NCBI GenBank assembly: GCA_016934555.1 | Contig: JAFGSS010000055.1 | Location: 1 to 33,617 of the forward strand | Direction of reading: 5' to 3' | DNA: 33,617 nt | DNA from: Acidobacteriota bacterium | GTDB taxonomy: Bacteria > Acidobacteriota > UBA6911 | In this document: positions 1 through 9,921 of the stretch, in pieces | Numbering within the stretch: position 1 is the stretch's first letter | Layout: each line of letters opens with the position of its first letter | Position numbers and translations under genes: made by a program | Notes under the pieces: model-generated | The model's database searches: none | What the model saw: the letters and a program-made list of their open reading frames with translations, nothing else | Told to the model about the DNA's origin: nothing

Positions 1-485
1 ACCCCCAGGGCCCGGGACTCGCGGGCCGTGACCCGGCCCTGCTCCCGGGCCAGCCGCTCGTCCCCCGTCGCGCCGAGCGCCATCGCCCAGGGGAAGGGGG
101 TCGTGTCCGTAATCCTGAACGCCGCCCCGCGCTCGAAATCGGAGGCGACCAGCAGCGGCAGGCGCGAAAGCCCCTGCAGTTCGTTGAGCAGGACGGCCGA
201 TTCGTAGATGTCGCCCGCGAACAGGACCAGCCCGCCTACGTGGTGCTCGCGGATGTCCGATGCGATCCTCCGGAATTCGGGGCTCCGGCGGTTGGTGAAT
301 GTTCCCGGAACCCGGACCTGCACCAGCTGGGCGATCTTGTCTCTAAGGGTGAGTCGCTTGAGGGTCCTTTCGGCCCAGGCTTCGTCCGGGTTGCGCTGGA
401 AGGCGGTGGCCAGAAGCCAGACGGCGAGGATGGCGACGACCGTCCGGGGGAAAAACAGTTTCGCGGGTTTGGGCAATCGGTCCAT
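1..485 (-). CDS. Glycoside hydrolase family 3 N-terminal domain protein (beta-N-acetylhexosaminidase-like), partial, runs off the window start
   Basis: Manual reverse-strand translation from ATG at 485: MDRLPKPAKLFFPRTVVAILAVWLL...LTLRDKIAQLVQVRVPGTFTN...HHVGGLVLFAGDIYESAVLLNELQGLSRLPLLVASDFERGAAFRI...PFPWAMALGATGDERLAREQGRVTARESRALG. GH3 motifs (DKIAQ, GG[LV]xxF, LLVASDxERG, PWAMALGA). Absent from the ORF track because it has no stop inside the window. Confidence 0.85.
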   Translation of the reverse strand, partial: MDRLPKPAKLFFPRTVVAILAVWLLATAFQRNPDEAWAERTLKRLTLRDKIAQLVQVRVPGTFTNRRSPEFRRIASDIREHHVGGLVLFAGDIYESAVLLNELQGLSRLPLLVASDFERGAAFRITDTTPFPWAMALGATGDERLAREQGRVTARESRALG

Positions 486-517
486 TTTCGTTCGCTCGGC
501 GAGGGGGCTGTTTCAGC

Positions 518-985
518 CTATCCCATGTACAGGGTCTGGGTGTTGACGGGGAACCCGAGCAGTTTGAGATAGGTGAACAGCTGCATCTTGTGGTTGGTGA
601 AGTGCTCCTGGAAGAAGAAGGCCATTCTCTCCAGCTTGCCCGAGGCCCCCCACGGGGTGGAGACCACCTTCTCGGCGAATTCCTCTTCCGATACGCTGTC
701 GAGCAGGGAGCGGAGGGTGGCCTTGTCCCGCTCCAGCCGGGAGAGGGCGTCGGCGACGTCGCAGGAGGGCATCCCCTGTCCTTCGACCTGCTGCGGCCAG
801 CTGTTGCGGACCAGCATCTCGAGCTCGGTGCCGATGCCGTCGGCGAGGTGGCGGATGAGCTGCCCGAGGCTCATGAAACTTTCGCCCGGCTTCCAGTCCA
901 GTTTGTCTGCCGGGACCATCTTCATCATGTTTTCGACCGGACGGTAGCCGTCCACCGCGTACTGGTAAAAGTCGTCTTTTTTCAT
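518..985 (-). CDS. DinB family protein
   Basis: 155 aa ORF: MKKDDFYQYAVDGYRPVENMMKMVPADKLDWKPGESFMSLGQLIRHLADG..., DinB/YfiT-like four-helix pattern with W.P......GQLIRHL. Confidence 0.8.
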   Translation of the reverse strand: MKKDDFYQYAVDGYRPVENMMKMVPADKLDWKPGESFMSLGQLIRHLADGIGTELEMLVRNSWPQQVEGQGMPSCDVADALSRLERDKATLRSLLDSVSEEEFAEKVVSTPWGASGKLERMAFFFQEHFTNHKMQLFTYLKLLGFPVNTQTLYMG

Positions 986-1110
986 GGCACCCCCTCCTCG
1001 TGGAATGTGGATCGTGGCCTGACCAGAGTACCACAGAGGCGGCGCATCCGGCAGCCGTTACGGGTGCAAAAACTCGCGGGGCTCCGCGCGAAATCGGTTA
1101 TCATGGGGTC

Positions 1111-2757
1111 ATGGAATGCCAAGGCCTGATCGTCCCGACCACCCCCTATGAAGACCAGCGCCCCGGCACCTCGGGGCTGCGCAGGAAGACGCGGCGCTTC
1201 ATGCAGCCGCACTACGTCGAGAACTTCGTGCAGTCGATCTTCGATTCGGTGCGCGAGGAGGGAGCGCCCGACTTTTCCGGGGAGACCCTGGTCGTGGGCG
1301 GCGACGGCCGCTACCACAACCGGGAGGCGATCCAGAGCATCCTGAAAATCGCCGCCGCTAATGGGTTCGGGCGCATCCTGGTCGGCCGCGGCGGGCTGCT
1401 GTCGACGCCGGCGATGTCGGCCGTCATCCGCCGCCGGGGGGCGCTCGGGGGGATCCTGCTGACGGCGAGCCACAACCCCGGGGGGGCCGGGGCCGATTTC
1501 GGGATCAAGTACAACATCCGCAACGGCGGCCCGGCGCCCGAGGGGGTCACCGAGCGAATCTACGCCCACACGCGCGTCATCGAACGCTTTCTCACGCTCG
1601 AGGCTCCCGGGGTGGACCTCGACCGGGAGGGTACGGTGCGGCTGGGGGACGCGGAGGTGGCCGTCATCGACCCGATCTCCGATTACGTCGCGGTCCTCGG
1701 GGGGATTTTTGACTTCGATGCCCTCCGGGGGCTCTTCCGGGACGGGTTCCGGCTCGTTTTCGATGCCATGAACGGGGTCACCGGGCCCTATGGGCGCGCC
1801 ATCCTGGAAGGGATGCTGGAAGCGCCCGAGGGCACCGTCATCCGCGGGACGCCGCTCGAGGACTTCGGCGGGGGACACCCCGACCCCGACCGGAGGCACG
1901 CCGGGGAACTCTTTCGGAGGATGTCGCTGCCCGACGCCCCGGACATGGGCGCCGCCTGCGACGGGGACGGCGACCGCAACATGATCCTGGGCCGGGGGAT
2001 TTTCGTGAGCCCGGGGGATTCGCTCGCCGTCATCGCCCAGCACGCGGCCGGGTGCATCCCGGGATACGGCTCCGGGCTGCGGGGGGTGGCGCGCTCGATG
2101 CCCACGAGCACCGCGGTGGACCGCGTGGCCCGGGCCCTGGGGGTCCCCTGCTACGAAACCCCGACCGGGTGGAAATTCTTCGGCAACCTGATGGATTCGG
2201 GGCGCTGCACCCTCTGCGGGGAGGAGAGCTTCGGTACGGGGTCGGATCACGTGCGCGAAAAGGACGGGATCTGGGCCGTCCTCTGCTGGCTCTCGATCCT
2301 CGCCGGCGATCGCGCTTCGGTCGGGGAGACGCTCCTCGGCCACTGGCGCCGCTTCGGGCGCAGCTACTTCCAGCGCCACGACTACGCGGGGCTGGACGCG
2401 GCGCAGGCCGCGAGGATGATGGACGAGCTGAGGGGCCACGTCCCCTCGCTCGCCGGGACCCGGCTGGCGGACGCGGCCGTGCGGGACGCCGATGACTTCA
2501 GCTATACCGACCCGGTCGACGGCAGCGTCAGCCGCAACCAGGGGATCCGGATCCTGCTCGACGATGGTTCCCGCATCGTGGGGCGGCTGTCGGGGACGGG
2601 AACCGAGGGGGCGACGCTGCGGCTCTATTTCGAAAGAGTCCGGCCCGAGGGGGGGCTCCCGCTGGAGGAGACCCTCGCGCCCCTGGTCGAAGCCGCGCGG
2701 GGCCTGTTCCGGATCGAGGAGCGGTTCGGCCGCACAAGCCCCTCGGTGGTGACCTGA
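1111..2757 (+). CDS. pgm: Phosphoglucomutase (alpha-D-phosphohexomutase family)
   Basis: ATG at 1111 in frame with the 1000..2757 ORF: TPYEDQRPGTSGLRRKT..., active-site loop LLTASHNPGG, metal loop CDGDGDRN, GEESFGTGSDHVREKDG, GTGTEGATLRLY. Confidence 0.95.
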   Translation: MECQGLIVPTTPYEDQRPGTSGLRRKTRRFMQPHYVENFVQSIFDSVREEGAPDFSGETLVVGGDGRYHNREAIQSILKIAAANGFGRILVGRGGLLSTPAMSAVIRRRGALGGILLTASHNPGGAGADFGIKYNIRNGGPAPEGVTERIYAHTRVIERFLTLEAPGVDLDREGTVRLGDAEVAVIDPISDYVAVLGGIFDFDALRGLFRDGFRLVFDAMNGVTGPYGRAILEGMLEAPEGTVIRGTPLEDFGGGHPDPDRRHAGELFRRMSLPDAPDMGAACDGDGDRNMILGRGIFVSPGDSLAVIAQHAAGCIPGYGSGLRGVARSMPTSTAVDRVARALGVPCYETPTGWKFFGNLMDSGRCTLCGEESFGTGSDHVREKDGIWAVLCWLSILAGDRASVGETLLGHWRRFGRSYFQRHDYAGLDAAQAARMMDELRGHVPSLAGTRLADAAVRDADDFSYTDPVDGSVSRNQGIRILLDDGSRIVGRLSGTGTEGATLRLYFERVRPEGGLPLEETLAPLVEAARGLFRIEERFGRTSPSVVT

Positions 2758-2758
2758 T

Positions 2759-2786
2759 TTGGCTTCCTCCGCCGGTCTGTTATAAT
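2759..2786 (+). promoter_or_regulatory. Candidate sigma70-type promoter upstream of trxB (TTGGCT - 16 nt - TATAAT)
   Basis: TTGGCT at 2759-2764 and consensus TATAAT at 2781-2786, 36 nt before the trxB ATG at 2823. Confidence 0.6.
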
Positions 2787-2822
2787 CGATCGCTGTTCAA
2801 CCACGACAATCAAGGGTGTTTT

Positions 2823-3776
2823 ATGAGACACGTCATCATCATCGGTTCCGGTCCCGCGGGATACACCGCGGCCATCTACGCGGCGCGGTCCGGGCTGGAC
2901 CCGCTCCTGCTCGCCTCCGAACCCCGGGGGCTGCAGATGCCGGGCGGCCAGCTCATGTTCACGAGCGAGGTGGAGAACTTTCCCGGTTTCCCCGAGGGGA
3001 TACAGGGCCCCGACCTCATGGAAGGGATGAAAAAGCAGGTGCTCCGTTTCGGGGTGGAGATACGCGAGGAGGACGCCGAGGAGGTCGATTTCGGCGGACC
3101 CTCCAGGGTCCGCTCCGGCGGCCCCTTCCGCGTCCGCTCCCGTTCGGGATGGGAGGAGGCGCGCACGGTGATCGTCGCCACCGGGGCCAACGCCAGGTGG
3201 CTCGATCTGCCCGACGAGGCCCGGTTCCGCAGCCGCGGGCTTTCGGCCTGCGCCGTATGCGACGGGATGTTTTTCCGCAACCAGGAGGTCCTGGTGGTCG
3301 GGGGCGGGGACACGGCCCTGGAGGAGGCGTTGACGCTGGCGCACCATGCCTCGAAGGTGACGGTGGTGCACCGCCGGGACGAACTGCGCGCCAGCCGGAT
3401 CATGCAGGATCGGGCGGAGAGGGAACCGAAGATCACTTTTCTCTGGAACAGCGTGCTGACCGCGTACCAAGGGGCGGAGGTCCTGGAGGCCGTCACCGTC
3501 AGGGACGTCAAGACCGGCGTGGAGCGCACGGTGCCGGTCTCGGGCGTGTTCATGGGGATCGGGCACCAGCCGGCCACCGGATTTCTCGGGGGCGCGCTGG
3601 AACTGAACCCGCAGGGATACATCGTCACCCGCAACGACGTGGAAACCAGCGTGGACGGGGTGTTCGCGGCCGGCGACGTACACGACCCCGACTACCGGCA
3701 GGCCGTCACCGCCGCCGGCTTCGGGTGCATGGCGGCGCTGCGGGCCGAGCGGTGGCTGGGGACGCACCCGGCGTAA
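2823..3776 (+). CDS. trxB: Thioredoxin-disulfide reductase
   Basis: GSGPAGYTAAIYAARSGL, redox CAVCDG, VVGGGDTALEEALTL, HRRDELRAS, VFAAGDV. Confidence 0.93.
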   Translation: MRHVIIIGSGPAGYTAAIYAARSGLDPLLLASEPRGLQMPGGQLMFTSEVENFPGFPEGIQGPDLMEGMKKQVLRFGVEIREEDAEEVDFGGPSRVRSGGPFRVRSRSGWEEARTVIVATGANARWLDLPDEARFRSRGLSACAVCDGMFFRNQEVLVVGGGDTALEEALTLAHHASKVTVVHRRDELRASRIMQDRAEREPKITFLWNSVLTAYQGAEVLEAVTVRDVKTGVERTVPVSGVFMGIGHQPATGFLGGALELNPQGYIVTRNDVETSVDGVFAAGDVHDPDYRQAVTAAGFGCMAALRAERWLGTHPA

Positions 3777-4858
3777 TGAAACCGGGGGTCGCCTTCTATA
3801 TCACGGCCCACGGCTACGGGCACGGGCGCCGGTCGTGCGACATCATCCGGGCCTTCCGCCGGATCCGGCCGGACGCCGGGGTGCACGTGGTGAGCGGGCT
3901 CGAGGGGCCGTTTTTGCGGAGCCAGCTCGGTCCCGGCCCGTACACCCTGCGCGCGGGATCCTTCGACGTCGGGATGGTCCAGCTCGACTCGATCCGGGTG
4001 GACGTCGAGGCCACCCTGCTGCGGGCCGAGGGAGTGTGCGCCCGGCGCCGGGAGAGCGTCGACGCGGAGCGCGAGTTTCTCCGCAGGCACCGCATCGGCG
4101 TCGTGGTGGCCGACATCCCGGCGATTCCCATCGAGGCGGCGGCCGGCCTGGGCATCCCCAGCGTGGCCGTGGGGAATTTTTCCTGGGACTGGATCTACGC
4201 CGGCTTCCTCGACCGCAGCCCCCGGTGGCGGGTGGTGGTCGACGCCTTCGCCGCCGGGTACGCCCGGACCGACCTGCTCCTGCGCCTCCCGTTTTCCCCC
4301 GCCATGGACTCCTTCCCCCGCAGGGAGGACATCCCCCTGGTCGCCGCTGCAGGCCGCTCCCGGCGGGGAGAGATCGCGCGGATCACGGGGTGCGACCCGG
4401 ACCGGAAATGGGTCCTCCTCTCCTTCACGACGCTCGAGTGGGACGCCGAAGCGCTCTCGCGCGTCGGGGAAATCGAAGAGTGCACCTTCTTCACCGTCCT
4501 TCCGCTCCGGTGGGAGCTCCCGAACCTCCATTCCCTGGACCGGGAGCGCGTCCCTTTTTCCGACGTGGTCGCCTCCGTCGATGCGGTGGTCTCCAAGCCC
4601 GGCTTCGGGATCCTGTCCGATTGCGTCGTCAACCGCAAGCCGCTGCTGTACGCCGAGCGGAGCGATTTCCGGGAATACCCCGTCCTCGAAGCGGCCGTCG
4701 GCCGCTACCTCCGAAGCGTCCACATTCCCGCAGGGGAACTCTACCGCGGGAACCTGCGCCCTTTCCTCGATCGGCTCGAGTGGAGCCCGGAACCGGGGGA
4801 GCGGCTGACGGGGGGCGGGGAGGATATCGCCGCGGCCCGCATCGCGCGGTTCCTCTGA
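3776..4858 (+). CDS. Glycosyltransferase 28 / MJ1255-like family protein
   Basis: MKPGVAFYITAHGYGHGRRSCDIIRAFRRIRPDAGVHVVSG... and C-terminal VVSKPGFGILSDCVVNRKPLLYAERSDFREYPVL. Start overlaps the trxB stop by 1 nt (TAATG). Confidence 0.75.
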   Translation: MKPGVAFYITAHGYGHGRRSCDIIRAFRRIRPDAGVHVVSGLEGPFLRSQLGPGPYTLRAGSFDVGMVQLDSIRVDVEATLLRAEGVCARRRESVDAEREFLRRHRIGVVVADIPAIPIEAAAGLGIPSVAVGNFSWDWIYAGFLDRSPRWRVVVDAFAAGYARTDLLLRLPFSPAMDSFPRREDIPLVAAAGRSRRGEIARITGCDPDRKWVLLSFTTLEWDAEALSRVGEIEECTFFTVLPLRWELPNLHSLDRERVPFSDVVASVDAVVSKPGFGILSDCVVNRKPLLYAERSDFREYPVLEAAVGRYLRSVHIPAGELYRGNLRPFLDRLEWSPEPGERLTGGGEDIAAARIARFL

Positions 4859-4865
4859 CGGCGTT

Positions 4866-5288
4866 TCATTCCCCGATGATCTTGATCAGGATCCGCTTCC
4901 TGCGCCCGCCGTCGAACTCGCCGTAGAAGATCTGCTCCCAGGGCCCGAAATCGAGCGCCCCGCCGGTCACGGCCACGACCACCTCGCGCCCCATGACCTG
5001 CCGCTTGTGATGGGCGTCGCCGTTGATCTCGCCGGTGAGGTTGTGGCGGTACCGTTCGGTCCCCGCGTCGAAGGGGGCCAACCGCTCCAGCCAGCGGGCG
5101 TAGTCCTCGTGCAGGCCGGGCTCGTCGTCGTTGATGAAGACGCTCGCGGTGATGTGCATCGCGTTGACGAGGACGAGGCCCTCGCGGATGCCGCTCTCCC
5201 GGAGGGCGGCCTGCACCTCGGCGGTGATGTTGCGGAACTCCATGCGGCCCGGGATGAGGACCTCGAGCACTTTGCGGTGGCTTTTCAT
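4866..5288 (-). CDS. YjbQ family protein (UPF0047; secondary thiamine-phosphate synthase-like)
   Basis: ATG at 5288 inside the 4866..5591 [13 protein letters not shown]...[27 protein letters not shown]...[58 protein letters not shown]. Confidence 0.9.
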   Translation of the reverse strand: MKSHRKVLEVLIPGRMEFRNITAEVQAALRESGIREGLVLVNAMHITASVFINDDEPGLHEDYARWLERLAPFDAGTERYRHNLTGEINGDAHHKRQVMGREVVVAVTGGALDFGPWEQIFYGEFDGGRRKRILIKIIGE

Positions 5289-5968
5289 TCTTTCTCCTCG
5301 GGAAACGGGGGGAGCCCCCAGGCGGGGAGATCCACCCCCTCCAGGCTGCGGAGGACCTGGTGCGCCCCGCCGTAGGCGGCCTCGTCCATGTGAGGGTCGG
5401 GGACCGCGACGACGTACATCCCCGCGGCCAGCGCGGCGGCGACCCCCGCGGGGGAATCCTCGAATACCAGGCAGTGCTGCGGCTCGGCGGCGAGGGTCCG
5501 GGCCGCCAGGAGAAAAATGTCGGGCGCGGGCTTGCCCCGGCCGACGGCCGGGTCGTCCCCGGTGACGACCGAGGAGAAGATGCGGAACCACTCCCGGTGT
5601 CGGGTGATCTTCAGCTCGAAATGGCGGCGGTCGGAGCTTGTGGCCACCGCCATGGGGATCCCGTGCCGGTGGAGGTGGCGGCTGAGGCGCACGGCCCCGG
5701 GCATCGGATCGGTCTGCGGGAAGAGCTCGTCGAGCATAGCCTGCCGCGCCTCGAGGTATTCGGGGACCGAGAGGGGAAGCCCGAGGCCCTCGATCACCAC
5801 CCGGGCCGAATCTTCGGCCCGCAGCCCCATCATCCGGGATTTCACCGTCCAGTCGAACACCTTGCCGAAACGGGCGGCGACGGCCCCGTGGGCCCGGGTG
5901 TAAAAAGGCTCCGTGTCGAGCAGGAGCCCGTCGTTGTCGAAAATGACGTGTCGGATCCGCTGAATCAT
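5285..5968 (-). CDS. HAD-superfamily hydrolase (HDHD1/pseudouridine-5'-phosphatase-like)
   Basis: [60 protein letters not shown]. Overlaps the YjbQ start. Confidence 0.88.
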   Translation of the reverse strand: MIQRIRHVIFDNDGLLLDTEPFYTRAHGAVAARFGKVFDWTVKSRMMGLRAEDSARVVIEGLGLPLSVPEYLEARQAMLDELFPQTDPMPGAVRLSRHLHRHGIPMAVATSSDRRHFELKITRHREWFRIFSSVVTGDDPAVGRGKPAPDIFLLAARTLAAEPQHCLVFEDSPAGVAAALAAGMYVVAVPDPHMDEAAYGGAHQVLRSLEGVDLPAWGLPPFPEEKE

Positions 5969-5993
5969 GAAATCCCTTCCATGGGCCGGGGGC

Positions 5994-6692
5994 TCACTGC
6001 GCCACGATCCCGAGAACGATGTCGTAGATGGCGTGGGACGCCGCCGCCAGTCCGAACCCCCGCATGATGAATATCAGGCCGAAATATAACCCGCCGACCG
6101 CCCGCAGGGCAAAACTTCCGGGCGTCAGGGGGATCCCGCCGGGGCCGACGTAATGGAAGGCGGCGAAGATCAACGCCGCGGAGAGCGCCGCCGCCGCCGT
6201 TGCCGCGGTATTGCCGCCGGGGAGGATCCTGCGGAAAAGCCAGATCAGGGCCCCGAGGAGGATCCAGCGGAAGAGGAACTCCTCGTAGACCCCGGCGCCG
6301 CAGTAGAGAATGAAGTCCCGCAGGCCGGGCGCCGGGTCGGACAGGGCCAGGGGGAGGCGCGGGCCGAGCCAGCCGAAGGCGGCCAGGAGCACGAGGGCGA
6401 AACAGGTGCTTTCGAGGAGGCTGAGCGCCAGCAGGCGGGGGCGGATCCTTCCGGGTGCGCGGGTGCGCCATTGCCACGCCGCCAGCGCCGCGGCCAGGAC
6501 CAGGGCGCTGGCGTAGACCGAGAAGACCCCGAGCGCGCCGAGGATGCGTATGATCAGGGCGTCGGCGCCGTTGATGTGCGTGCCGCCGACGAGGATCGTC
6601 CCCGCGTGGTAGACGCAGAGAAAGGGAAAGACCAGCGCGGCCGAATAGACCGGCCGGCGCGTCTCGGCGAGATAACCCCGGGACCTCTTCAT
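5994..6692 (-). CDS. CPBP family intramembrane metalloprotease (CAAX protease/Abi-like)
   Basis: Hydrophobic 232 aa protein with VYEEFLFRWILLGAL motif, a later FAAFHY motif and a C-terminal SHAIYDIVLG segment. Confidence 0.85.
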   Translation of the reverse strand: MKRSRGYLAETRRPVYSAALVFPFLCVYHAGTILVGGTHINGADALIIRILGALGVFSVYASALVLAAALAAWQWRTRAPGRIRPRLLALSLLESTCFALVLLAAFGWLGPRLPLALSDPAPGLRDFILYCGAGVYEEFLFRWILLGALIWLFRRILPGGNTAATAAAALSAALIFAAFHYVGPGGIPLTPGSFALRAVGGLYFGLIFIMRGFGLAAASHAIYDIVLGIVAQ

Positions 6693-6892
6693 GGGGCGGC
6701 ATCATACCCCATCGGCGCGGAAAACCGGGATGGAAAAGGCTCCCGCCGGTTTTTCGTCCGGGCGGCTGCAGCCGGGAGGCCATGGGCACGAGACTATTGC
6801 CCGGTGCCCGGGGAGGTGCGATACTGAAGGACCGCCCGTGCTATCATGGGAGGGGGCAGGGAGCGGCCGGAATCGCTTCGGAGCTGTAAGAA

Positions 6893-7921
6893 ATGGATGT
6901 CGATCGGGTCAGCATCAAGGACACTCTCGGGCGTGAACTGAGGGACCTGAGGATTTCGGTCACCGACCGGTGCAACTTCCGTTGCGTTTACTGCATGCCG
7001 CTCGAGCAGTACGAGTGGATCGACCGGAGGGAGATCCTCACCTTCGAGGAGATCACGCGCCTGGCCGGGCTGTTTTTGCAGTCGGGGGTCGAGGAGATCC
7101 GGCTCACCGGGGGGGAACCCCTGCTGCGGCATGGGCTGGATACCCTGGTTTCCGCCCTGGCCGGACTCGGGGGGCTCAAGGACCTTTCCCTGACGACCAA
7201 CGCCTCGCACCTGAAGGAGCACGCGGCGGGGCTGATGCGCGCGGGCATCGGCCGGGTCAACGCGAGCCTCGACACGCTCAGTCCCGCGAAATTCCGTGCC
7301 CTGACCCGGCGCGACGATCTGGCCGGCGTCCTGGAGGGGCTGCTGACCGCACGGCTCCTGGGCTTCGATCCGATCAAGATCAATTCCGTGATCCAGCGCG
7401 GCGTCAACGACGACGACATCCTCCCCCTGGTCGAATTCTCGAGGCAGAACGGGTTCTGGCTCCGGTTCATCGAGTTCATGGATGTGGGGAACTCCAACCA
7501 CTGGGTATCGGAAAGGATGATGCCCAAGGGGGAGATCCTGGATCTCATCCACGCACGGTATCCCCTCGAGGAGGCCGGGAGAACCGACCCGAGCGCGCCC
7601 GCGGTCAATTACCGGTATGCCGACCGGAAGGGCAACATCGGCGTCATCGCCTCGGTGACCGAGCCCTTCTGTGCCGGCTGCACGCGCGCGCGCCTGACGG
7701 CCGACGGCAAGCTCGTCCTCTGCCTCTTTTCCGACCGGAGTCTCGATCTCAAGCGGCTTCTGCGCGGGGGCGCCGGTGACAGGGAAATCCTGGACACCAT
7801 CCGGTCCGCCTGGGAAGCGAGGACCGACCGTTACTCCGAGGAGCGCCTGGAGGCGATGAACGCGGGGGATTACGAGCCCGGGTCGCACCGGAAGATCGAG
7901 ATGATCCGCATCGGCGGCTAG
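6893..7921 (+). CDS. moaA: GTP 3',8-cyclase (molybdenum cofactor biosynthesis protein A)
   Basis: Radical SAM CNFRCVYCMP, RLTGGEPLLRHGL, NSVIQRGVNDDDI, C-terminal cluster motif CAGCTRARLTADGKLVLCLF. Confidence 0.95.
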   Translation: MDVDRVSIKDTLGRELRDLRISVTDRCNFRCVYCMPLEQYEWIDRREILTFEEITRLAGLFLQSGVEEIRLTGGEPLLRHGLDTLVSALAGLGGLKDLSLTTNASHLKEHAAGLMRAGIGRVNASLDTLSPAKFRALTRRDDLAGVLEGLLTARLLGFDPIKINSVIQRGVNDDDILPLVEFSRQNGFWLRFIEFMDVGNSNHWVSERMMPKGEILDLIHARYPLEEAGRTDPSAPAVNYRYADRKGNIGVIASVTEPFCAGCTRARLTADGKLVLCLFSDRSLDLKRLLRGGAGDREILDTIRSAWEARTDRYSEERLEAMNAGDYEPGSHRKIEMIRIGG

Positions 7922-7946
7922 GGCCGGCGCCGGGCCCGCGGCCGGG

Positions 7947-8768
7947 TCAGCCTGCGAAAAAGACGCCCGAGGTCGCCACCGACGCGACGATGGACAGGGC
8001 CGTCAGCCCCAGGCAGACGAGGGCCCCGATCGTGTGTCCCACCCGCTCGGGGAGCAGGGGATGGAGCACCCGCCCCGCGACGAACCCCCCCGCGAACCCC
8101 CCCAGGTGGGCGAAGTTGTCGACGTTGGGCATCAGGAACCCGAAAACGAAAAGGACCGCGGCGTAGGTCAGCGCCTGGCTGCCGATCTGGCGGCTCCCGG
8201 TGCGCCGGCCGTAGGCCACCAGCGCCCCCAGCAGCCCGAAGATGGGGGCGGAGGCCCCCACCGTCAGCGGGATGCCCCAGAGAGTGCTCAGCAGGAAGCC
8301 GGTAACGGAGGCGACCGTGTAAATGATGGCCGCGCGGGAGGCCCCGTACAGCTCTGCCGCCGCCGGGGCCAGCTGGCGGATCCAGAGCAGGTTGAACGCG
8401 ATGTGCAGCAGCCCGCCGTGAAGCCACGCGGCGGACAGGACGGTCCACCAGCGGTCGTAGCCGAACACGGGGAGGGCGCCACTGGCGCCGAAGGCGGCCA
8501 GGCTCCGCGTGCTCGGGGAGAGGATGGAGAGCCCCGACATCCGGATCCCCTGCGGGTCCATGATGAGGGTGGCCGCGTAGAGCAGGGCGCACCCGTAGAT
8601 GACGACGGGGGCGAACCCGAGGCTGCCCCCCATCCGGCGCAATACCCCGGCGAAGCCCCACATCCCCGGGTTGCGCCGTCCGCAGTTGTAGCAGACCTCG
8701 TCCGTCACCCCGACCAGTTTGCCGCACGAGGGGCAAAGCACGGACCCTGTTTTCTGTCGTTTCAGCAT
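7947..8768 (-). CDS. Rhomboid family intramembrane serine protease with N-terminal zinc ribbon
   Basis: N-terminal CPSCGKLVGVTDEVCYNCGRRNP zinc ribbon; HGGLLHIAFNLLWI, GASAPIFGLLGALVAYG (Ser loop), NFAHLGGFAGGFVAG (His helix). Confidence 0.88.
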   Translation of the reverse strand: MLKRQKTGSVLCPSCGKLVGVTDEVCYNCGRRNPGMWGFAGVLRRMGGSLGFAPVVIYGCALLYAATLIMDPQGIRMSGLSILSPSTRSLAAFGASGALPVFGYDRWWTVLSAAWLHGGLLHIAFNLLWIRQLAPAAAELYGASRAAIIYTVASVTGFLLSTLWGIPLTVGASAPIFGLLGALVAYGRRTGSRQIGSQALTYAAVLFVFGFLMPNVDNFAHLGGFAGGFVAGRVLHPLLPERVGHTIGALVCLGLTALSIVASVATSGVFFAG

Positions 8769-8892
8769 GGGGACATTATGACGGCAAGCGGCGGGTTTGG
8801 GAATTCACAATCGCCCGCCGGGCTCAAAATTATGGGACTTCTTCCCCAAGCCTTCGCGCCGGTGTGATATTTTGACCTCGGGAGGAGGGGCT

Positions 8893-9891
8893 ATGGCAGA
8901 GGTCGCCGTCATCGGGGCGGGGGGCTGGGGGACGGCGCTCGCGGGAGCGCTGGCGGGCATGGGCCATGGCGTCCGGCTCTGGGCGCACGAGGAGGAGGTG
9001 GTCGCCTCCATAAGGGAGGAGCGGCGGAACCGGCTCTTTCTGCCCGAGGTGGCTCTTCCCGATGCCGTCCGGGCCACTTCGAATCTCGAGGAGGCGATCG
9101 GGCCGGCGGGGATCGTGTTGACGGTGATGCCGTCGCACGTCTGCCGCGCTCTGTACGAACGCATGCTTCCGGTCCTCGGGCCGGGCCAGGTGCTTGTGAG
9201 CGCCACCAAGGGGCTGGAACAGGCGACGCTGAGGCGCATGAGCGAGGTCATCGAGGAGGTGGTCCGCGCCCGCTTCCCCCCCCGGATCGCGGTCCTTTCG
9301 GGGCCGAGTTTCGCGCGCGAAGTGGCGCGGGGGGAGCCTACGGCGCTCGTGGTGGCTTCCGGCTCCCCGGAGGTCGCGGAGCGGATCCAGCGGGAGTTTT
9401 CCTCCCGGACGCTGCGCCTGTACGTCTCCGGGGATGTGGTGGGGGTCGAACTGGGGGGCGCGGTCAAGAACGTCATCGCCATCGCCGCGGGCGTCGTCGA
9501 GGGGCTGGGGCTGGGGCATAACCCCATGGCCGCCCTCGTCACCCGGGGGCTGGCCGAGATCTCCCGCCTGGCCGCGGCCTGCGGGGGGAGGCAGGAGACC
9601 CTGGCCGGACTGGCCGGGATGGGGGATCTCGTGCTCACCTGCACCGGGGCGCAGAGCCGGAACCGCGGGGTGGGGGTCGCCCTGGGGAAGGGGCGCACCC
9701 TCGGCGACATCCTGGGACCGATGCGCGAGGTGGCCGAAGGGGTGAAGACCACCGAAGCCGTGCTCGAGCTCTCCCGGCGCCTCGGGGTGGACATGCCGAT
9801 AGCGACGATGGTCGGGCGCATCCTTTGCGGCGCGATCGGCCCGAGGGAGGCTATCGGCGAACTTATGGAACGGTCGCTCAAGAGCGAATAG
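8893..9891 (+). CDS. gpsA: NAD(P)H-dependent glycerol-3-phosphate dehydrogenase
   Basis: ATG at 8893: VAVIGAGGWGTALAGALAGMGH, SATKGLE, LSGPSFAREVARGEPTA, ELGGAVKNVIAIAAGVVEGLGLGHNPMAALVTRGLAEI, GDLVLTCTGAQSRNRGVG. Confidence 0.95.
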   Translation: MAEVAVIGAGGWGTALAGALAGMGHGVRLWAHEEEVVASIREERRNRLFLPEVALPDAVRATSNLEEAIGPAGIVLTVMPSHVCRALYERMLPVLGPGQVLVSATKGLEQATLRRMSEVIEEVVRARFPPRIAVLSGPSFAREVARGEPTALVVASGSPEVAERIQREFSSRTLRLYVSGDVVGVELGGAVKNVIAIAAGVVEGLGLGHNPMAALVTRGLAEISRLAAACGGRQETLAGLAGMGDLVLTCTGAQSRNRGVGVALGKGRTLGDILGPMREVAEGVKTTEAVLELSRRLGVDMPIATMVGRILCGAIGPREAIGELMERSLKSE

Positions 9892-9921
9892 GCCCTCCGG
9901 GGGCCGGGAATTGGAGGGGCG

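Noticed and set aside
982-2439. 485-aa minus-strand ORF opposite pgm (and similar long antisense ORFs at 2625-3767, 3692-4723 and 8830-10755)
   Set aside because: High-GC shadow frames opposite genes with clear conserved motifs.
6693-6892. Possible Moco riboswitch upstream of moaA
   Set aside because: I could not identify the conserved stem and loop architecture by eye; the leader is short. A covariance-model scan would be needed.
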